The notes: generated by a model not told the origin, from the letters alone. DNA of 64,000 nt from Purshia tridentata (GCA_003254885.1 QANT01002677.1:1-64000); one strand, 5' to 3'; shown: positions 21,517 through 36,800, counted from the stretch's first letter. Made by a program: numbers and translations.

Positions 21517-24500
21517 TCATCTAGCTTGAGAGTTGTCATCGGCATAGATCGACGCGCAAGCATCTGAAGCACCAGCAGCAAGCAGCACTTCATAGGGATG
21601 AAAGGCAAGGCAACTAACAGGACCAATCTTTTGGGCCATAAAGGAAGGGTAGTATCTTATGGTGCCTAATTGAACGCCCTCCAAACTAAAGACTTTTATG
21701 AGCTGTTTAGCCGAGCCACTGGCAATGATCGGGGCATGTCTATGAACAGCTAAAGCTGTAAGCGAACCTCTGTGAGCTTCGATTGTGAGGTAAGCTTCCC
21801 TATCATTTCTGATATCAAGGAACTGAATATCACCAGCCTGAGATGCACTTACAATCTGGATGAAGAGAAAAATGTCATGTAAGCTTCACTTTCACTTGAA
21901 TAGATGTAAAATTAAAAGCTGCAAGAGCCAGCGAATGATCTAGAGATAAAAGGCCAATGTCAAACAAGTGTCTCCACTTACCTTAGCAGGATCAAGCCCA
22001 GGTTGAAAGCCAATCCCCACAACTTTTTCTACCTTCTGAGTGTGTGGCCGGGTTGTACAGACAAGCCTAAATTACAAATGCACAAGAAGTCAAGCAGCCG
22101 AAAGCTTAGGCATATAATCAATATCAAACTAATACAAGAAAGTATAATGCAGAGCTAAGCTCAAACCCTGCAATACATTATTATGTTTTAAGTATTTAGA
22201 AGCAAAACCTTAGTGATACTTATTGGACTCCCTCAGTCCCAAACATAACTACATCCATAAATAGATCAGCTTCTATAAAGCATAAATTATGTCTTATAAA
22301 TTGAGTCTGATAATAAATGTTCATCCACAGTAAGCTTGCAGAAAGATATCTTAAGAAGTAATTTTAAACAAAATAAGATAAATCATCCCTGTAGCTAGCA
22401 AATAGAGATTTAAAATAAATAAAAAAACAAAAAAAAAACAAACTGAACTTTATATCTCAACACCAACATAGAAAAGCTCGACCTATTTTGGCCCATATTT
22501 TGTATTGATGCAAAAGTAAATGTTGACAGAAACAGGTTGAACTACCCACATTTACAAGGAATTTGTGCATCCACGTGTGTGAATGTACATATTTGTAATT
22601 CATCATTTTCCTTCTTTTTTTTGGTAAACAATTCATCCTTTTCTAATAGTTGCAATTTTCATAAATAATACAAGCAGTCATAATTTAAACATAGCAACAG
22701 TATCTCGGGCAGAATTCCATGAGTTGTACTAGAATCATGCAGAAGAAGATTTCAAGTGCTTACATTTCAGGTGTTCGCACATCATAGAGTCTGACGGAAC
22801 CGTCTAAAAAACCAGCTGCAAGTTGACCCCCATGAACTTGAGATGCAGACTACATAGATAATACAGGATGCATCATTATACATTCAATTTCTACATCAAA
22901 CATATTACATATCTAACAAAATCGTAACTTCAAAAAGGTTCCAAATTTATTTAAAGTATCAGTTACCAGTTACATATTACATAATATTTTTAGTCAAATT
23001 GACTTCATAAGCAAGTAATCTAAGCGGTACAGCTACAGCTGTAAAATAGTTATAAAACGTAAGATGAGGAGGTGAAACTGACCAATGCTGAGATGCTACA
23101 ATCTGATGAAGAAGGAATAGAATTAACGAGCTGTTCTTTATCCAGATCCCAAAGCATAATGGATGATAGCTCACCAGAAGCATACTAGCGATGTAACAAT
23201 GAAAAAGTAATAGAAACATTATTTACAAGAAAGGAAAAGAATTAAGCAAGCAAATAAAAACTTTTCCTACAATCCTCATGCATTACATCTTAAAGAAAGC
23301 AAGTACCAGATATCCAGATTGCTGTTGCCAATCCACGACAGCGTTCAAACTTCGCACGCCAGGTTTATGACCTTGAATTGAAGAAAATGCAGTAACAAGC
23401 TTTTGTTTACCCTTCAAAGTATAATCTTTCCAAATCCGGATGTTTCCATCACCTATTCATATGACAGCAGAAAAGGTGCAAGTTATTTAGAACCGTTCAA
23501 TAAGCCCTTCCTGACCATGTAACTAATCTTTCTTAGCATAGAATATTACTTGAAGCAGCAAGAAGCAAGCTGTCATCAAGTTCATTCACAAGACACAGCT
23601 TGGAGATTCCTTTGTCAGGGAAATCATGATTATCAAAGCTGTTGAGAAGGGTAGCCTCCTTAGCCTCTTGGTAGTTCCATACCCTATAAAAGAACAAACA
23701 CCAAAAGTTCGATGCGTCAGCAGATTGATGGCGGATTAAGGGTAAATAATAAATTCTAACAAAAAATCTTTTCAAATTAAGCAGCAGTAACCAAATTCAC
23801 ACATACATGAATCCATATTCAAGCAACAGTTACCCTAAAACCCAAACATAACCTCAAGGTTTGACAAAGAAAAAAAGAATAATAGGGCATTCTTTTTTCA
23901 AACAAGGTAGCAATACTCCACCTGTGCAAACACAAGGTCAAGGGAACAGCCAACTGACATCCATCACACTAGAAACCAAAACACACATTTTTTCGAATAA
24001 CACAGGTCATCATAAGTTAATAACTATTTTCAGCACAACCCTATCTGAAGTTTTCTGACACTGTATCGTGAAGAAACAAGAGATATGATAGAATAATATT
24101 TTATAGATACAAGCTTTGCTATTTCAAAAGCATCAAAGCATGCTACCTGACAAAACTAATTCCGATATCACATGTACACATTAAAGCTACTGAAGCGGAA
24201 ATTTGAACAAGTGAGAACCCACACCTGATTCGTTCATTCTCATCTGCTGCAATCACAATAGGAGAGAATGGTTCCAGCAAGATAGTTTTCGTACCCGTTT
24301 CAAATTTCGTGTCCCAGCTGGCAATTTGATTATTAAGCTTGCTAACAGCTGGCCAAGAACATGAAATACATTACTTTCATAACAAGAAACTAACACAGAG
24401 TATTTAATGAAAATAATACATGAAAAATCAAAAGAAGAATTAAAGATAAAAACCAACATGAGTGCTGGCATTTTGCTATGTGCTCCAAGGCAAATTTTTC

Positions 24501-27500
24501 TCTCTCCTCTCTTCTACTTAATATTTCTTTACTGTCATCTGCCACAATAAGCAGTGGCTTGGAAAAGTGCCCGCAACTCCAATTGTAGATTGTTGATTGT
24601 GGAAGAAAACTGCGTTCTGAAGTGCCAGAAGTTCCCCCAGAACCTAAAAGCGGATCAGCTAGTCCAGAATCTGGACTCATTAGATGAGGCCTGAACTCTA
24701 AAGAGCAAACTCTTCGCATTCCAGCTATGAAATTTGGCCGAGGAGGGCTGACAGGAGGAGTTCGGAATGTTAAAGGCAAATGACCTGTCAATAACAGTGC
24801 ATAACTAAAGAACTAAGACTGGAAGTGCATAAATAGATTAAACTGACACCAACAATAGTAAGCAAAATATATCTGAAGGTCAGAAAAAGTCAAAGAATGA
24901 TACCAAACTGTAAGAAAAGTAATTTCCCCATATAGTTTTTGCCCGAATATTGTTACCTCCATTCATATCAAACCATGAAGTCGATCGAGCCAATCCAGCA
25001 AGACTTGGACTTGGAGATGCTGTAATGGCTTCACCAGGTCGAACACTGTTACCAGTGGACCTTAAAGGTTTTGCAACTACTTGCTCAATCCCTATAATGG
25101 CCAATACCCGCCGACCAAGGCTCGCAATGCGTGGAGATGGATCCTTTGCTAAGGTACACATAGCCAATACACACTGAGAATACATTGCATTGTCCAGGGG
25201 TTTTGGCGATGAATGGTTGACAACACCATTGCTCACACCATCATTTAATATTCCAGAATCAGAATGTTGAGATGAATCATCAGACAATGGAGATCCATGC
25301 ATAATTCCAGAACTCGCCAGAGGGCTACTGGTGGAGACTCTTCCATCTCGAACAACCAATGAGTTGTCATTGCCCACTCTCAAAAGTGGACCAATTTGAG
25401 ATGAAACAGTACCTTTAATATGAGCCAAAGATGGAAAGGAATTCAAAAGAGAGTTAGACTGTGGCTTCCAATATGCAGCAGCAATTGATTTGAGGTGCTT
25501 GTTGTGTCCAAAGGCAAAGCGTCCCAGAGCTGTCAAGATGAAGAGGAAACCATACTCAACTATAATTCCTACTAGGTATCTCTTCATTACTAATTAAATT
25601 TCAGGGACCCCAAAAATGAATCCTTTGCTTATTATAATCAGAAGGGGAAATGACGGCAAGTAAAGAACACTGGGTACATACTATTGACTAGTAATCTGAC
25701 GCATAATATTATCCATAAGCAATAAACAATCCCATCATATGAATTTAAATATCAGATGACTAATCACATACCAACAGCAACTTCTGCCCGGACCAGAGGG
25801 CTTCCATCTGAAACAACACTTAATAGGCTTCTAACGATACTAATTTCAGCCCTAATCTTTTCATCATCATCATATTCCTCATCTCCTCCAACACCATCCC
25901 TACATGAGCCCGACCCCACATCAAGCAGGGTACCCAATGCAAAAACAGCAGAAGCTCTAACCTGAAATAGAATGACCTCAACAAATAAGTTAAAGAATAT
26001 AGATGCAGAATCCAAAAACTGCCATGTTAATAAACAAAAATATTCTACACAGTAAAAATGTTAACCTCTGGTTGGGGCTCAGCAAGCAGACGTGCACATA
26101 TTGCAGGGGCATCTGCCTGCAAACCAAATATTTGGGCCTCTGCGAAATCCTCCCATAGCTTTCCCAGACACAGGCAAAGCCATTGAAGAAATAGGGGTTC
26201 AGTTTGAGCATCATTTGGAGTTGGACCCTGAAGGTGCTTCAAGCAAACATGGATCAAACCTGCTTCAATACAAGCTTCCTGGCCACGTCTATGCCCATCT
26301 ACAATTACAGCCAAAACAAAAGCAGCCATTGCTCGCTGTTCTGGATATGCTTCCATGCTATCAAGAAACCTAATGAAATATGTATGGCCCCCATCCTTCA
26401 CTAGATCAACCTGACATGACTATGATTCCACGAAACAGAACACAATTACTACTGTTGTAAAAACTGAAACTGAAAGAGGCGGGTATATAGCACATGAAAA
26501 GTAGTTCCTAGAGGTAAAGTCAGTATGTTGCAAATTCTGATGAACATGTAACCATACTTAAGAATTCAATATCTCTGGACAAGGAATGTACCGAAGAAAT
26601 CCAGAAATACCTTATCAAGCGCAAGAATTTTGGTCCAAATAAATACAAGAATTTGCCGTAGTTCAGGTGTCATTGTTTGCAACAACTTCAGAACATATGG
26701 AAATATTCCTACAGACAATGCCTATAAAACAGAGATGCAATTCAAAAAGAAAGTCAAAATATCACCATCAACAATCAAAGAGAAAACAAAATGGAACAGC
26801 AAACCCACAAAACATACCAGATCAACAGCCCAGGGTCCCATATCAAGGAATCTTCCAAGAAGAACCAGAGCTCGAAAACGATGGCATTGACTAAGCAAGA
26901 CCTAAAACATAGATGGCATTTTGACTGGTTATATGAAGAATAGACAACTCAGGCAAAGAATGAACTTAATATGATACATACATGACCATTAACAACATAG
27001 AAGAGAAAGTAGAAGTGCCCTTCTAGTCAAATTACACCACAAGTTAATGGCCATGCTCGAAGACCCTACTCTGCAATCATCTTCATTGAAAATAACCTCA
27101 AACAATACTACCTGGGACTACTATGTCATTTTAACCAGTTAATTTCACAGTTAATGAATCATATACTATTAACACACATAACTAATCCAAAATTACTACA
27201 AATTCCTCACATAGGATACCAAGTTGTTGATACCAACCAGGCAACTGCATAGTAACAAATAATGACCATTTTCAACCAATCTTAACAGCCAAAACTAAGA
27301 AGACCTGATTTTTTTTATTAAAAAAAAAAAATTGCATATAAAGAATCTATATCCCAGAAAGCTAATCAACCCAAAACTAAAAGTGACAAGTGTAGCACCA
27401 CACCTGAAGAACAATAGGCAACTGCTCTGGTGGTTTCTTGTGTTCAGACCCATGGTCAAGCCATACCTCAAAAGCAGTCAACTGCTCAGTGAAAAATGGA

Positions 27501-30500
27501 CTTGGCTGGAACATAACAAAAATATGAAACTTGGTCAATATGAAGGCATATCATGCAAATACAAATTATAAACTCATACAATATATCATTCTGCATCATG
27601 CTTTTGTTACATGACCCAAACTGCATTATATTATAAATGCAAAAGGCATATGAAACTTGCATAACATGGAACCAAAGAAGCACACCTGGAACTCAGCATT
27701 TGGATCCTCAACCAATAATGGAAGCTGAGAGAGGCATATCTCAGCAGCCATGTCCCATGCATCCCTGCAGAGTGCAATAAGCAAAAGAGTGACAATTGAT
27801 TTAAATCAACACATAAAGCATAACTTAAGAGTTATCTCCTTTTTTACCACATGTGATGCTGATGGGTTGGAGGCAACATTGGGTGAGAGACTGGAGAGCA
27901 ATTTGCAGATCGCATAATTCTCTCAGCGAGTAAAAAATTTCTAAACAGACTGGCAACTAACAAATCTTGTCTGAACAGTCTCTGGAAAAGATCTGCAATA
28001 CAAAATTCAGTATCAGATAGTCTACCACAGAAAAGAGCCATAGATCTAAAGCCAGTTCAAAGAAATTAGATTATGGTAGACCAAATCCATAATTAAAAAA
28101 TTACCATGAGGAAGAACATTCCATGCAATCGTATCAGTGACAGCAGTAAAAATCCAATTCAATTCACCCAAGAGGGTTTTCCGGTCATTTTGGCGGCCAG
28201 GGATTTTATCTATTAGTGAATAATCAAGAGTCTCACGAAGTAATGATCTTGTGCAGAACCTGAGAGAATACATAACAGTCAAAGAATCAGTAAGCCAATA
28301 AAACAGGCAAGGTTTCTATTGAAAAACAAAACAATGTATAAAGCTCAAGGAGCACAAAGGAGAATCCAGCAACAGTCCAAAGCAATAACCGAAAACAGAA
28401 TGGAAATCTTACACACCACAATAGGGTCAGCAAAATGCATAAATGAATGCAAAGGAGTATTTAATTGCAGTACACTTAGCCAATCAATCAAGCTGAATTG
28501 TAAAACTACCAAACAAAAACCAAATAGAATACATGTTCAACTTCAGTTTACATCCCAGATCAGAAACTGAAATTAAGCTAATAAGCTAACTCCATAAGAC
28601 ACAAAACCTTAAGATAAACTAAGTGAAAAATGTTTACACATGTAAACTTACAGTTCAAAATTTTCACATCATCCGTATAAACCAACCCAGCACTTCTGGA
28701 AACTACGGGTGAATCTGTTTATAGGCACCAACAATGCACAATTACTTACTAGAAGATCATGTAATTGTATCTTTTTCTAAAACCAGTAGATGAACTGTAT
28801 TACTTCCAATAAATCAAACCGACATGGATGCATGTTCTTGCATATAACTGGACATGTCCCATATGACGATGCATAAATGTCAAAGAGCCTTAAGAATGCT
28901 TTCATATTTCATGAAGAAACTTGAAGGGGGAGGTTCACAATGTGGAGAGAAAAGATGCCTTTAACAAATTCGATCAACAATGAACTCGTAATTGTCAAAC
29001 AATCCTGAACAGTGAAATATTATGACTCAGTCAATCCACAGTGAAGCTGGAAGTAGAGAAGGTTGACCATTAGGATCCTCACCATGACCCCAACATGAAA
29101 TATAAAGTCGAGAAAAATAACATTTTACTATGCTCCAAGCAAAATAAATTAGCCATACGCATTTCAAAGCAACAAACGAAGGGTAAGCTTAGGTTGGTAG
29201 AATATGGTACTTCCAAAGGGTATTTGACGAGTTATTGGAAATATGGAAGATTCTTTGAAATACATGGGACTCCATAGAAGGCTATAGAACTATTAGTAGA
29301 GGACATACATTAAGATAAACACAACTCTAACATACAGCAAAGCAAATAATGAATTAAACTAGATTTGTTGCAGATCTAGCATATAGAAGTGTGTGCATAG
29401 TACAACAGTGTTTTGAACAAGCTGACCCACACAATACAACACAGACTGACATGTAACCATGGTCATAGCTTTTACCTTTACACATCAAATAATGGAAGTC
29501 ATGTCAAGAATTGTCCTACATAGGACATAACGAAACATATATTAGACCAGATGGCCTTCAAATAGACTAGGTGAGAGTAAGAGATGTCCCAACCATCACC
29601 AATGTTATGCATCGAGCACAAATCATATAACAGTTTATACAAAGTATCCAAGAATTTTACGTTTTTCCTACATGACAATTTGAGAAATAAAATACTTCAT
29701 TAACTAATTTGACAGCTGAATATCCAAATAGAAGTTTCGAGAGACAAGAGGATTGGAAAGAAGAAGAAAAATAAATAGTAGAACTTGGAACCAGAAAGCA
29801 GTAACAGAAAAACACCAAATAAGTGCATGACAAATATATGATGACGCTCTGCTCAGAAAATAATCAAGCAAAAAGTAGAATGATATAGCATATGCCAGAA
29901 CATAATTATGAAATAAACAAATAGAGAAATTATGAGATATGATCATGAACGGCCGTAGTAGGAATTTTGCAAAAGACTGGTGGATGAACTATGACTTCTA
30001 ATAGTAAGATAAAGCTTAGACTGATACTCAAAATGTCTAACAAACAAGGAGAAAAGTTTCACCATCTTAATGCCATCTTGATGGGAGTTGTGAGGCAAGA
30101 AGTAAACACATCAGCAGGAAATTCAGCACTCTGTGGAAGAGTCTCATGTGCTTCACAAGCCGCAAGCAGGATACAATCCCTTGTAGATCCAGAGGAGCTA
30201 GTACCACCCCAGTCATGAAGCTAACCCAAAAAATTTCCAAAAACTATATTAAAGTCTAGAATATAGAATAAACAATATCAATTAGGAAGTCATGGAAACC
30301 TAAACTTCAATTTAATAAAACATTCATAAGACTTTGTCGGATACCTCAATGAAAGAATTTACAATCATTCCAGCAGCAGAACAGTCAAACACATATATTG
30401 AAGGTGTCTTCAGCCAGGAATCAAGGTCGCTAATTGGTAAGGGGATATACTGTGTATAACTCTGCAAAAAAGTGAGAACTGTGGGACATTTATTTAAAAG

Positions 30501-32495
30501 ATAGCAACAGAACAGCACAGAAGGCTTCAAATTAGTAAAAACCTTATTAAAGAGCCAAATTTCACCATTAGCAGTTGGCTTGGGCACACCATGTCCATTA
30601 TAATGGAAAAGAACTCTCTCAGACTTGGCATATCTGCGGCATGTATTACAAAGTTTCTTCACTTCCTCTACAGTAGGATCAAGCTGAACCTTGTAGCGAG
30701 CCTGGTCAAATATTGTCAACCTAAATTAAAATTCAATTTAAAACAATAAAAATAACAGAAGGCAACAGAGAAAACCATTCTCACCCTTGGCTGCCACCTT
30801 TCATACTGTAGGCTCAAGTTTTTCCCAATTGTTTCAAGAGCTTTTTGTGGAGCCATAGAAAATGGATCTGAAGATAAAGGGGAAGAAAATGTGAATAGAG
30901 TTGTACTGATTTAATTGATAAATTTGACAAAGAAAGAATATAGAACATCAGAAAGGGAAAAGAAACTTAATAAACCAATCCAAAAGGAAAAAGAAATACG
31001 TTAATAACCAATGACAAAGTAAAGCAATAGTAAGAATCAGCAGTGTAAAAGCACCTATCCAGCACTCCATCCTGGCACAGGGAGATATTTTAATTACATC
31101 GGGAGGATCAACGCTAATGTTTAAACATAATACTAGAGCTACACATCCTGTCTTCATCTGCACAGAAATTGAAAGTTAAACCAAAAGCAGTTATATACGC
31201 GATGAGTACAATATAGTGAGCATCTTCAATCAAATGACCAAAACAATAAACTAAATTTAAATTATCAAATAAGAAATTATTTTATACTTTGAGCATCCCA
31301 TGAAAGAATACTTATATATTGTAAGCACACAGTTTAATATATTAATTGCTTCAATGTCACTCATTGAAGAGTAGGGATGAAAGTTCATAACATAAACGCA
31401 TAAAAAACTAAATTTTCAGTTCTAGATAAATAAATAATTTCCATTAATGATGTGAGGACAGCAGAGGCATTGTGACTTCCAACTTCCACCATGGGACCCT
31501 AACACCTAGTGAATTTCCCCAAGCTTTTCGATTTTTCCACAATACTTGTGCAATCTAAAAGCTATCTTTTCTGGAGAAAGCATACTCCTTCCTTCACAAA
31601 ATTTGCCCTTTTCTTTTAACCAACATATAGAAAAGCTGTCAATGAAGGGACCATCATTCGTCAAGCCAAATCTCATTAGAACATATTGCCAATTGCAACG
31701 ATGGTCACCTAGAGATATAAGCCTAGGCATTCCTTGTGACATATCTCCATTACTACCCCTAACCACCTAATGATCACCTAGTATCATAATTTTGACCAAC
31801 TCCCTCGAATCTATTCTCCATAAGTTAAAGTCTTAAGAATGTCAAATGGTTCAAGCAATGATACTGTGGAAATCCCCAATACTATCAGCACTTACGTCCT
31901 TCCTTGGTCTCAATAATAGAAAGTGAAGGACTTGTATGCCAATTACTTAACTTTTTCTCTCTCTAGACAATTGATAAGAAAAGATAAATTGATTCTGAAT
32001 TTGGACTAATGGGCTTTACCTACGGCTTTCATATTTCTGAAAGAAGTAAGCTACTAACATATTCAAGTGAAAAATGAGTCGCCATTTACCACCAAAATAG
32101 CTAACAGCTAGAATTAAAATAAGGAATTGCAGGTCAATGATCGTATAATAAAAAATTATTCGTACAATCAAGGGGATGTACTGCAAACAGGAGCTTACTC
32201 TGTCTTTAGGCCGCCATTTAGAGACCAACCCACTATCAGACGGACCGGTGGGCACGCGAGCCTCGAACGCATCATGCCGAAGTTCACACAATACAATGGT
32301 TTGGGGCAAGTAGGCCATGCTTGTAGCGGTGTTAGCCGTGGCATTTCCATAACTACTACTGGCAGTCTCTGATTCCCTTCTCTGCGAGCTCAAATCGCCG
32401 TCGTCGTGGCTGGAAGCGCACTCGTCCAAGTGGTTCGAGACCACGACCACCGAGGATTGCGAAAACCGGGAGGCCATCAAATCCCCCAATGCCAT
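21517..32495 (-). CDS. RAPTOR1: RAPTOR1, regulatory-associated protein of TOR
   Basis: Scaffold subunit of the TOR complex 1 kinase, presenting substrates such as S6K. The gene reads right to left in about 22 exons. Those nearest the start are 32495-32199, 31157-31055, 30867-30785, 30701-30543, 30471-30345, 30220-30063 and 28259-28105; the last is about 21855-21517 ending QAR then TGA. The N-terminus [11 protein letters not shown] plus the Raptor N-terminal conserved caspase-like region shows [20 protein letters not shown] and [17 protein letters not shown]. The middle HEAT-repeat part includes [35 protein letters not shown] and [20 protein letters not shown]. The C-terminus is a WD40 propeller ([68 protein letters not shown]). 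The expected size is about 1350 residues. Large introns lie at 28260-30062 and 31158-32198. No disabling change was seen in the exons I read. Confidence 0.95.
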
Positions 32496-32891
32496 TCAAA
32501 TCGAAAACCCCTCAGAACACAATCAAACGAACAATCAGCCTTTGCCCTAATTGAAAAACCATGCCAGAAAGCAATGGAAGCAGAGAAGCCCTGGGTATAA
32601 TTGGGATCGACAAAGCAGGGGAGCGGAAGAAGTGCGAGACAGAGAGCGTGGTGGGAGGACTAATCAACAAAGCCGCTGAACCAGCGGCGCATGGAGATTC
32701 GCCTGAGGAAAGAGAGAGAATCCAGCTCGGAAAGCCGTGGAAAAGCCGAGTAAGGGGTCTGCAAACCCTAGAAACCCTAGGTGAGGAAGAAGATGATGGA
32801 GGCGCATAAAACAGTGGCGGCCCAGCGAGAAAATACCAACAGAAAAAAAACTCGCAAGAAAAATATGGATTTGTTTCTTCAATAGCACAAT

Positions 32892-32929
32892 AGGAGAGAG
32901 AGAGAGAGTGTGTGTGTGTGTGTGTGAGT
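32892..32929 (-). repeat. (GA)n(GT)n compound microsatellite in the RAPTOR1 leader
   Basis: A GAGAGA run passes into GTGTGT about 400 bp upstream of the RAPTOR1 start codon, reading CACA/CTCT in the direction of transcription. It probably lies in the 5'UTR or core promoter. Confidence 0.75.
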
Positions 32930-33047
32930 AGAGTGCGTGTTTGTTCCTGAAACATTTTAATTCCGATTTTCTCCCCTCCAAACCTTGTTTCGGATACGGG
33001 TCCGGGTCCGGGTCGTCTACTTTTCTATTTTAAACCAATGTTTTTTT

Positions 33048-33800
33048 AGGTTAATTGACTTTAAATACTGAATATTAAATTTTAATAATTTTTTAGTTTA
33101 AATATCAAAATTTAATATCATTTTAGATTAGATACTAGTTGAAAAGTCAAACATAATAATATAGTAAATGTCACTATAATTCACAAATATTACATTACAT
33201 GCCACTATAATAATATATATATATATTACACCCATAATATTACATTAACTTATACTATATTGTATTAAAACTAAAAAAAATCAATCCAATCACATCTTAA
33301 CTGTGACTGTCTTACAATTTAGTTGTGATTGTTTTAGTAAGTTGAAAAAGACAACTCCCACCACTATACTAAGTATTATTTTGAGTAAAAATATTGTTTT
33401 GACCTCTATTTATACTACATTATAATATAATTTCTCTTTAAAAAAATTTCAATTCAGTCACAACCTAACTGTGAATGTATAACAATTTAGCTGTGACTGT
33501 CATTTAGTCACAACTAAATTTGAAGTTAAGTGTCGTACAGTCACAATTAAAACTAAAGTTGAGACTATATTAACTAATTTTCAAGACAATATAAAAGAAT
33601 TAAGAACAATTTTGTCAAAATTTTATAAATTTTATATAAGAACCATCATATGTGGGCCAAAGGATAGTAGAAGAGCAAATTTGTCAAACAAATAAAGCCC
33701 AAAACAAATGGGTTGTAAATTTGTGACCTATTCTAAAAATTATGAGCAAAATTGATTTTCCAAAAAAGTATTGAAACTAGGTATTTAATTCTAAATTTCT
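33048..33800 (-). mobile_element. Mutator-like MITE, copy B (753 bp), inverted relative to copy A
   Basis: It aligns with copy A (13276-14057) over its whole length in reverse complement, with numerous substitutions and small indels. It begins AGGTTAATTGACTTTAAATA and ends TTTAATTCTAAATTTCT. It is flanked by the direct repeat AATGTTTTTTT (33037-33047 and 33801-33811), an 11-bp target duplication. The two copies together fix the element's ends. It sits about 0.55 kb upstream of the RAPTOR1 start codon, so it may lie in or near its promoter. Confidence 0.87.
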
Positions 33801-33811
33801 AATGTTTTTTT

Positions 33812-36800
33812 TTCACTTTTTATTTTATTTTTAACAATAATATACTTACCACATTTTTATACCATAGTTTTATGTCATTTTATGTGGTAATCTATATGGC
33901 ATTCATATATTGAATACTGAAAAAATATAAATAAAAATCCTAAAAATAAAGAAATACCCTGTCAGTATAATAATGACACGTAAGATAGTACAACAAATAT
34001 GATACAAAAATATAATAAGAATAGCATTATTGTTTTATTTTTACTCCTTATGTGTAATACACACAAAGCAAGCAAACTATTAGATTTTCCTCGTGTATCT
34101 ATACTCGGTAATTTCCATATTGGGGAGGGGTATGGGAAGGGACCGGAGACCCTTCCATTTTGAGTGGCACTACCAGACTTCCAATGGGATATCAATACAT
34201 GAAAGCCTTGAATTTTCATACACCACTTTAATATGCAGTCCTTTATTCAAAATTTCCATATAATCAATGACTTTTATGTGAAAGTTGGAAGTCTTTTAAA
34301 CATTAGTTTTTAGTCGAAGGAGGTGAGTGAAACCTTTTATATTCGAATCTTCAAATCCCATTATAAGAAAACAAAATTGAAAATCTTTTATTTTTCATAA
34401 AAATAAGGGCACAGCATAAGGCTAAAAATTTAAAGCATTTTAAAAATTAACAAAGGACAATGTACACATGTAACCGGTCTAAATATGCCCACTAAATCAT
34501 TAAGCAAAAAAGACCAAATGACGAACACAAGTGGGTTTTAAGTTATGAGTCATGACCAAAATTCGCTAAATTATTTGCAACCAAATTCTTTAACAATGCA
34601 CATACAAAAAAATGAACACAACCAAACTTAAACAAATACATAACCATAACTATCATCTAATTCACTTTTAATGGTTTAAGAATAACAGTCAAATTATGAT
34701 TAGAGTTGGCTTTAAGATTCTAACGACCCAAAGTGAATAAAAAAAATAGAACCTTGATACTTTGTAAATATTCACATAATTTTAATTAATTGTTTGAAAC
34801 CTCGACATATAGAGACCAAAGACAATCGTCTCTTTTGCCTAATCTCAAGGTTGACTCCTATCATGCCAAGCCTTTAGGTTAAAGAGAGAATATGATCTTT
34901 ATTTTTGTATTTATATTATATTTGTTCTAAAACAACGTTAAATCCGAGATCACTATAGAAAAACCTGCAAACTATTACCAAGCCTTTAGGTTAAAGAGAG
35001 AATATGATCTTTATTTTTGTATTTATATTATATTTGTTCTAAAACAACGTTAAATCTGAGATCACTATAGAAAAACCTGCAAACTATTACAAATTTACTA
35101 TATATGTTTATTATTATTTCTAGAAGTTGTGCATTGTGCACGAGTTTGTGGAAGTATTTACGGAAGATGCTTATATATAAAGCAGAATTATACTTGTGGG
35201 GAGTGTGTCCCAGCATCTTTATTTATGTACCCACATTGGTCTACGCCCCGAGTCTACGTTGATTATTTGATCGGCAAAGACATGTTTGGTTGTCTTCCGA
35301 TAAAGTTAAAAACATAATTCCAAACTTAACACCACCAATTTAAATCATGACGAATTTAACCCCAACTTAAACGACGTCATTTTAAAAACAAATACAATAT
35401 CAGAAGAAAACATAAGTAGATAACTCTTAACATTAACAAAAAATTAATAATAATAAAAGGGTAGTGGTACTGGTAAATGGTAATAAACTTGAGCTTTAAT
35501 TTAAAATGTTCAATGAAGATATGCTTTAAAAGATTGACGTAAAAAGGATATGCCGTGACGCATTTGTACTGAGCTCATTGTGTCTCAATCAAATGCGCAT
35601 AAAAAGTTAAGCTGAATGATTAAGCACTTGATTAATTCAAAATTAAAATAAGCCTCAAATCAAATAAAAATTAAGATAATGGATATGCTTTTGCGCATGC
35701 TTAAGCAATAAGCAAGCCGTCCACGTGTCGGTTGCTATCTCATCCATTATCCACCTCTCGGTTCAGACTTCAGAGGTGCGTTAAAAGACATGCCAAATTC
35801 TTCCGATTTGATTATAACATATGCAAAACACAAAAATAATATAATGACATTGACAACCATGGTTTTGTTCTGATTAAGACTCGATACATATTCACAGGAT
35901 TTCAATCTTGAAAAAAGGGCTAGTGTACAGCCAAAAACATTACCATAAAGGTACATTGAAAAGGAAAGGGTAGTGGAGTCTTTTTTGCTACAAGAATATT
36001 AGGAGAAGAAAGCAAAGATTAAAGCTTACAGGTACGGGGTACCCAATTGACTTTTCAAATGTCTAATCCTAGATTATTACCTAAAATAAAAGTTTAATCT
36101 AGATTAGATAATATCTGTGCAAGTATAGATAATTAAGATTCTATTACTAGAAAAAGTACAAGTACATCTTTGTTGTCACACTGTTAATTTGAAGAGTTTA
36201 ATCTGTAATACAACGTATAATGTTGTACATCCAAACATATGTTAAATTATGGAAAATGACAGTAACTTTTGTTATCTTGCTTAGTTTGGTTGGAAAGATT
36301 GAATGGGACAGGCCTATAAATGCTAAACCTAAGCAGACAGGGATAGAGTTTTAGCTAAACCTATAGGGACATTGACATGATACAAATCGAAATATGGGTA
36401 AAGAAAAGTTAAGAGTGGCAGGCCAAGCAATCAACAATATCAGCGAGCTTGAGTGAGCTATAATTAAAGATACAATGCTCTTAATTTCCAAGCTTTGAAA
36501 AATTGGTAAGGTCAATCAATAGATCCGTGAGCCAAAAGCCTAGCACAACTTCTGGAACATATTTTTGGGAGCATGCATGCAAACTAATTACCACTCTGTG
36601 ATTGATTGATTGGTGTTGCAAGCAAAACACGTGACCGTCAGCATGATGTTGAAGATATATTGGTCATCGTTAACCAGATGGGAGGTTTGAACAGGCTGAT
36701 GTTGAGTCAGTATCAAGTTTTGAGTTGATTGTTCAATTCAAATGATTTGTTTTTTGGTACAAAATATTCAATGCCTAATATATCCTAATTTCAAGTTGAT

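Noticed and set aside
32512-32981. Overlapping frames on both strands upstream of RAPTOR1
   Set aside because: They lie in the leader/promoter with CT and GT microsatellites; low-complexity translation without similarity.
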